Origin: an uncultured Ruminococcus sp.
GTDB lineage: Bacteria; Bacillota; Clostridia; Oscillospirales; CAG-272
Length of the DNA stretch: 9,643 bases
Assembly (NCBI GenBank): GCA_902766115.1
Contig: CACXCL010000055.1
Location: forward strand, 1-9,643
Reading direction: 5' to 3'
Below the pieces are notes generated by a model. The model searched no databases, had not been told where the DNA came from, and saw only the letters and a program-made list of their open reading frames with translations. Of this stretch, positions 5,832-9,643 are shown one piece after another. How positions within the stretch are numbered: the first letter of the stretch is position 1; the number at the start of each line of letters is the position of its first letter. A program made the position numbers and the translations under genes.

Positions 5832-7586
5832 ATGAAAAAAACGCTTTCCGCCATACTCGTCGCCGTCATTGTCGCGGCGTCCCTCTCGTTTTCAGTCTCG
5901 GCAGAAGAAGAATTCGTCATTACCGACGGCGTGCTGGAAAAATACAACGGTATCGCCGCGGAGGTCGTCATCCCGGACGGCGTGGTCGCCTTGGGCGATC
6001 TCGCTTTTGACGGCAATCCCACCGTCGAGATGATCTACGTGCCCGACACCGTCGAGACCATCGGCTATTCGTCGTTCCGCGGCTGCGCGAACCTCAGGGA
6101 ACTCCATCTCGGCTCCTCGGTCAGCAAGATCGGCGACAACGCCATCTGGCAGTCGTACAGTCTGACCGTGATAACCGTCGACGGGGACAACCCGTACCTG
6201 ACGGCGGTGGACAACGTCGTATACTCTAAGGATCTGTCCACCCTCGTTCTGGTCCCCGGGGGCTTTTCGGGCGAATTCGTCATCCCCGATCACGTCACAA
6301 AGGTGGGCGACTACTCGTTCTTCGGCTGCAAGAACATCACGTCCCTCATAATCCCCGGTTCCGTCACGGAGATCGGAAGTCACGGCCTGTGGGGGCTGAG
6401 CGGGATCGAAAATATCGACCTCCCCGACGGGATCACGAAGATCGCCGAGAAAACCTTCTGCGAATGCAGCTCCCTGAAGGCTCTGTATATCCCCGACGGC
6501 GTGAAGGAAATCGGATCCAGGGCGTTATGGAATTGCAACGCCCTTGAAACGATACATCTTCCCGACTCCCTTATCACCCTCGCGGACAACGTGTTTTACG
6601 CCTGCCCCCTCACGTCCGTCACCATCCCCGCGGGGACCGAAACGATCGGCAACAGAGCGTTCATCCAGTGCGACTCACTTGAAAAAATAATATTCGAGGG
6701 CGACGCTCCTTCAAATACGGACAAACGGTTTATATTCAAGTGCGACAAGGCGAAGATCTACTACAACAATGGTGCCTCCGGCTTTACCGGCACGTCGTTC
6801 TCGTCTTACGACAAGGCGGCTTTTTCCGACTGCGGAACGGGTCACTATTATCGGTACGTCTCGCAGGCCGATATCGGAAACGTCCCCTGCGGCGGCTTCC
6901 TGAAAGACCTATACAGATGCGCCAGGTGCGAGCGTGAGATGTTCAAGACCACCGACGCGGTGCGGGAGCACGACTTCGGAGAGGACGGCGGCGCCGAGGT
7001 CTGCCTCAGATGCGGGGAAAAGAATCCCGCCTACAAGCCTCAGGGACCGCAAATCAGTTTCACCGACGTGAAGCCGGGCGCCTTTTACGCCGAAGCGGTG
7101 GAGTGGGCGCTGGCGAACGGGATAACCAAGGGGACGAGCGATACGACGTTCTCCCCCGGAAAAGGATGCACGAGAGCCGAGGTCGTCACGTTCCTGTGGC
7201 GCGCGGCGGGCGAGCCCGAGCCCGCGACCGGGAAGACCGGTTTCACCGACGTGAAAAAGACCGGATTCTACTACAAGGCGGTGCTTTGGGCGGTGGAAAA
7301 CGGCGTCACCAACGGGATCTCGAAGACGGCGTTCGATCCCGGCGGGATGTGCACCCGCGGTCAGATCGTGACGTTCCTTTACCGCTACGCGGGCTCGCCC
7401 GCGGCGGATAAGAGTCACTCGAAATTCACGGACGTGAAGAAGGGCGCGTTCTACGAGGCCGCCGTCGCATGGGCGGTCGCAGAGAACATAACGACAGGTA
7501 CCGGCGCGACTGCGTTCTCGCCGGACAGCGTATGCACCCGCGCTCAGACCGTGACTTTCCTGTACAGGCTTGCGAAAAACGTGTGA
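5832..7586 (+). CDS. Secreted BspA-like leucine-rich-repeat protein with three SLH domains
   Basis: A 584-residue exported cell-surface protein. Residues 1-24 are a Sec signal peptide (KK start, hydrophobic core, SVSA then EEE). About nine BspA/LRR_5 repeats follow (about 30-315), with the recurring pattern IPDGV-xxIGxxAFxxCxxLxxIxIP. Residues 334-394 form a Cys/His-rich insert: Cys334, His338, Cys353, CARC (363-366), His380 and CLRC (391-394). Three SLH domains close the protein (about 410-460, 471-521, 532-580), each FTDV..FY..AV.WA...G(I/V)T.GT, then CTR(A/G)(E/Q)xVTFL. SLH triplets usually bind pyruvylated secondary cell-wall polymers, tethering the protein to the wall; LRR_5 arrays usually mediate protein or ligand binding. 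No enzyme domain is present. AAAGGAGGAG gives an excellent ribosome binding site. Its place between two carbohydrate-active enzymes suggests a role in substrate contact, but the ligand is unknown. Confidence 0.92.
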   Translation: MKKTLSAILVAVIVAASLSFSVSAEEEFVITDGVLEKYNGIAAEVVIPDGVVALGDLAFDGNPTVEMIYVPDTVETIGYSSFRGCANLRELHLGSSVSKIGDNAIWQSYSLTVITVDGDNPYLTAVDNVVYSKDLSTLVLVPGGFSGEFVIPDHVTKVGDYSFFGCKNITSLIIPGSVTEIGSHGLWGLSGIENIDLPDGITKIAEKTFCECSSLKALYIPDGVKEIGSRALWNCNALETIHLPDSLITLADNVFYACPLTSVTIPAGTETIGNRAFIQCDSLEKIIFEGDAPSNTDKRFIFKCDKAKIYYNNGASGFTGTSFSSYDKAAFSDCGTGHYYRYVSQADIGNVPCGGFLKDLYRCARCEREMFKTTDAVREHDFGEDGGAEVCLRCGEKNPAYKPQGPQISFTDVKPGAFYAEAVEWALANGITKGTSDTTFSPGKGCTRAEVVTFLWRAAGEPEPATGKTGFTDVKKTGFYYKAVLWAVENGVTNGISKTAFDPGGMCTRGQIVTFLYRYAGSPAADKSHSKFTDVKKGAFYEAAVAWAVAENITTGTGATAFSPDSVCTRAQTVTFLYRLAKNV

Positions 7587-7664
7587 TGAAAGCTGCCCGG
7601 GGGACCCTGCGTGAAGTTCCCCGGCGCCTGAAGAAAAACAGAACGATGCGAGAAGGAGATATCT

Positions 7665-9491
7665 ATGCTGAGATTTGAAGGGGTCGCGCACCGGGCGGCG
7701 CAGTTTTTCGAAAAAACACAACTTACGGACCGGGCTTTGTGGAAGAAATTCTCCGACCAGTTCCGTATCCGTCAGGACGGAGAAAACAACGGATGGCGCG
7801 GCGAATTCTGGGGCAAAATGATGCGCGGCGGCTCGCTGATCTTCGAGTACACGGGGAGCGAAGAGCTCTACCGGATCCTGACCGACGCGGTGCTCGACAT
7901 AATGACCGCGGAGGAGCCGGACGGGGTGGTGTCGTCGTACGGGCGAGACTGCGAGTTTACCGGATGGGACGTGTGGTGTCGCAAGTACGTCATGCTCGGG
8001 TGCGAGTATTATCTCGAGATCTGCCGCGACGGGGCGCTGGCACGGCGGATCACGGATTTCCTGCGCCGTCAGGCGGACTGTATCATCGCCCGGGTGGGCG
8101 ACGGAGAGGGAAAGATACCGATCACCCGCACCTCCCAAAGCTGGCTCGGGATCAACTCGTCGTCGGTGCTGGAGCCCATGGTGCGGCTGTATCGGCTGAC
8201 GGAAGACGGGAAATATCTTGATTTCGCCGCGTACATAGTGGATTCCGGCGCGGCGGAGGGTGTCGACGTCTTCGAGGCGGCGTACCGCAACGAGGCGGCG
8301 CCCTACCGTTACGGCGTGTCCAAAGCGTACGAGCTTATCTCTTGCTTTGAGGGACTTCTGGAGTACTACCTTGCCACCGGGATCGAAAAATACCGCACGG
8401 CTGTGGTGAATTTTGCCCGGGCAATGCTCCGCACGGAGGTCTCGGTAATAGGGGGCTGCGGCGTCACGGGCGAGCTGCTCGACCACACCGCCGCCCGTCA
8501 GACGGTCTTCTGTGACGAGGTGTCCCACGAGACCTGCGTCACGGTCACCTGGATGAAGTTCTGCTGGCGGATGCTTGAGCTGACGGGCGACAGCGTATTC
8601 GCGGACGCCATGGAAAAAGCGTTTTACAACGTGTATCTCGGCGCGCTGAACGTGTACCGGTGCGAGTGCGCGTTCCCTGACGAGGGGAAGAAGACCACAT
8701 ATCTTCCGGCAGACAGCTACAGCCCGCTTCTGCCGGGCAGACGCGGGCGCAGGATCGCCGGATTCGAACTTCTCCCGGACATGACCTATTACGGCTGCTG
8801 CGCCTGCATCAGCGCCGCCGGAGCGGGCGTGTTTCTCCGCTCCGCCGTGGTGGCGGAGGACGACCGGGTCACCGTTAATTTCTTCGAGCAGGGGAAGGCG
8901 GAGTTTCATATGAACGGCGTGCGCGTCACGCTGGAGATCCGGACCGGATATCCGACGGACGGAATCGTGACCCTGCGCGTCAAGGCGGACTCGCCGGCGC
9001 GCTTTACGCTGAGAGTGCGCAATCCCGGATGGGCGGACGGAGGCGGCGGCTACGCGACGTGGGAAAAAGAGTGGAGCGACGACACGGTGGAAATGCGGTT
9101 TGATATGCCGCTGAAGATCCTCCGCCCCGAGCACTGGGACTCCGACGTCGTATATACAAAAAGCGATATGACCGACTGGGGCTGCTCCTGCTGCGCCCCG
9201 GAGGAGGTGACTCACAAACCGGAGGATGACCGGTATTTTGCCGTGACGCGCGGACCAATAACGCTCGCCGCAGACGGCAGGACGGGAAAAGCCCCGGATT
9301 CGGCGTTTGAGCCGTGCTTCGACGCCGTCCGCCGCGAAAACGAGATCGAACCCGGCGTGCCTTGTCTCGAAAAGTTCGAGTTCAGGACAAAATCGGGAGA
9401 TAATTACTGCCTCGTGGATTATTCCTCCGCCGGTCGCGACTGGAAAACGGATATTGCCGCCTGGCTGCCTGTTTCTGAGGGGACTTTTTGA
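7665..9491 (+). CDS. GH127-type beta-L-arabinofuranosidase (DUF1680 family)
   Basis: A 608-residue predicted cytosolic glycoside hydrolase. It has the GH127 layout: an (alpha/alpha)6 barrel to about residue 390, then beta domains with FTLRVRNPGWA (447-457) and the family hallmark RGPITLAAD (529-537). In characterised GH127 a zinc-bound cysteine is the nucleophile. Here HETC (288-291) supplies Glu289 and Cys291, and GCC (377-379) supplies Cys378 and Cys379, so the whole Glu-Cys-Cys-Cys site is present. GE at 269-270 is the candidate acid/base. Odd points: ACISA replaces the usual PPN-type residues after the Cys pair, total cysteine content is high (about 21), and GCSCC sits at 506-510. Known activities include beta-L-arabinofuranosidase and an aceric acid hydrolase acting on rhamnogalacturonan II; specificity cannot be read here. 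AAGGAGAT precedes the ATG. It follows the LRR-SLH gene by 78 nt containing only a weak GC hairpin (7595-7625) without a T-run, so it is likely co-transcribed. Its last codons lie in a repeat. Confidence 0.87.
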   Translation: MLRFEGVAHRAAQFFEKTQLTDRALWKKFSDQFRIRQDGENNGWRGEFWGKMMRGGSLIFEYTGSEELYRILTDAVLDIMTAEEPDGVVSSYGRDCEFTGWDVWCRKYVMLGCEYYLEICRDGALARRITDFLRRQADCIIARVGDGEGKIPITRTSQSWLGINSSSVLEPMVRLYRLTEDGKYLDFAAYIVDSGAAEGVDVFEAAYRNEAAPYRYGVSKAYELISCFEGLLEYYLATGIEKYRTAVVNFARAMLRTEVSVIGGCGVTGELLDHTAARQTVFCDEVSHETCVTVTWMKFCWRMLELTGDSVFADAMEKAFYNVYLGALNVYRCECAFPDEGKKTTYLPADSYSPLLPGRRGRRIAGFELLPDMTYYGCCACISAAGAGVFLRSAVVAEDDRVTVNFFEQGKAEFHMNGVRVTLEIRTGYPTDGIVTLRVKADSPARFTLRVRNPGWADGGGGYATWEKEWSDDTVEMRFDMPLKILRPEHWDSDVVYTKSDMTDWGCSCCAPEEVTHKPEDDRYFAVTRGPITLAADGRTGKAPDSAFEPCFDAVRRENEIEPGVPCLEKFEFRTKSGDNYCLVDYSSAGRDWKTDIAAWLPVSEGTF

Positions 9492-9507
9492 AAAAAGTCC
9501 CCTCAGA
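9474..9507 (+). repeat. Hairpin A of the double-hairpin element, copy 2, enclosing the GH127 stop codon
   Basis: TCTGAGGGGACTTTTT (9474-9489) and AAAAAGTCCCCTCAGA (9492-9507) are perfectly complementary over 16 bp around GA. The stop codon TGA (9489-9491) lies at the apex. The last residues of GH127 (SEGTF) are therefore encoded by the left arm. The following spacer (9508-9531) carries its own small dyad, CTTTTC-T-GAAAAG (9520-9532), then hairpin B with the terminator. Confidence 0.8.
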
Positions 9508-9531
9508 CTCCCCCAAAAACTTTTCTGAAAA

Positions 9532-9562
9532 GAGCCGCGAATCCTCGCGGCTCGGTTTTTTT
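9532..9562 (+). terminator. Intrinsic terminator of the plus-strand operon (hairpin B, copy 2)
   Basis: A perfect 9-bp GC-rich stem (GAGCCGCGA-ATCC-TCGCGGCTC, 9532-9553) is followed by GG and seven T. It is a textbook rho-independent terminator 41 nt after the GH127 stop. Its stem is the same as hairpin B at 189-214, where the loop is GTAT and the T-run is much weaker. Confidence 0.92.
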
Positions 9563-9565
9563 CAC

Positions 9566-9643
9566 TTTGCGAAGCAAAATATAACTCCGCCGCAAGGCGG
9601 AATATAACTTCGGAATCGAAATATAACTCCGCAAAGCGGAATA
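9566..9643 (+). repeat. Tandem mini-hairpin array with invariant ATATAAC linker (runs off the window)
   Basis: Four small stem-loops follow each other: TTTGC-GAA-GCAAA (9566-9578), TCCGCC-GCAA-GGCGGA (9586-9601), TTCG-GAAT-CGAA (9609-9620) and TCCGC-AAA-GCGGA (9628-9640). They are separated by ATATAAC at 9579-9585, 9602-9608 and 9621-9627, with ATA of a fourth linker at the window edge. Linker-to-linker periods are 23, 19 and about 20 nt. Stem sequences differ but stay self-complementary, which points to selection on, or copying of, a hairpin. The array begins 3 nt after the terminator T-run. It is not CRISPR: the units are too short and no unique spacers exist. Confidence 0.75.

Noticed and set aside
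7595..7625. Terminator between the LRR-SLH and GH127 genes
   Set aside because: The GC hairpin is imperfect and is followed by GCCTGAAG with no T-run, so read-through is expected.
6909..9215. Long minus-strand open frame opposite the LRR-SLH and GH127 genes
   Set aside because: It runs across two real genes and their intergenic gap, is Arg/His/Pro-rich with no recognisable domain, and lacks a ribosome binding site.
9566..9643. CRISPR array
   Set aside because: Periods are only about 19-23 nt, the variable parts are self-complementary stems and not unique spacers, and no cas gene is visible.

Overview
The window looks like chromosomal DNA of an anaerobic, probably uncultured gut Clostridia (Oscillospirales or Christensenellales-like). 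The basis is a four-domain flavodiiron protein with a short-spaced rubredoxin, a secreted leucine-rich-repeat protein ending in three S-layer homology (SLH) domains of the CTRAQ-VTFLYR type, a lipoprotein with a Firmicutes-style lipobox, AAGGAGG-type ribosome binding sites, and gene-poor gaps packed with palindromic repeats. This placement is an inference from protein style; no rRNA or other marker gene is present. The genes are GC-rich except for one clearly AT-rich lipoprotein gene.

Layout. Positions 1-292 hold no convincing gene: a 34-bp palindrome, then a two-hairpin element lying at the 3' end of the first operon. On the minus strand, 3167 to 293, an apparent two-gene operon reads from an extended -10 promoter: a flavodiiron protein fused to a high-molecular-weight-rubredoxin-like module, then, 10 nt downstream, a cytoplasmic SGNH esterase. 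Positions 3168-3458 hold the promoter, a degenerate hairpin repeat and a terminator for the next minus-strand gene, an AT-rich DUF4352-like lipoprotein (4163 to 3459) with its own promoter and a possible operator. Positions 4164-4690 hold a MITE-like clostridial repeat with inverted ends, a second imperfect palindrome, and a strong divergent promoter with a structured leader.

On the plus strand, 4589-9562 reads as one transcription unit: promoter, a pectinacetylesterase/Notum-type alpha/beta hydrolase, an LRR-SLH surface protein, a GH127-type beta-L-arabinofuranosidase, then a strong intrinsic terminator. The two enzymes lack signal peptides and the middle protein is exported. A reasonable reading is a small pectin- or arabinoside-related locus in which short esterified or arabinosylated fragments are taken up and processed in the cytosol while the LRR-SLH protein acts at the cell surface. 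No transporter is visible here, so this remains an inference.

The most unusual parts are non-coding. A tandem array of mini-hairpins starts right after the last terminator (9566 to the window end), with an invariant linker and stems that change sequence but keep pairing. The double-hairpin element at 189-275 recurs at 9474-9562 in the same orientation relative to the gene it follows, and in its second copy it swallows the GH127 stop codon.
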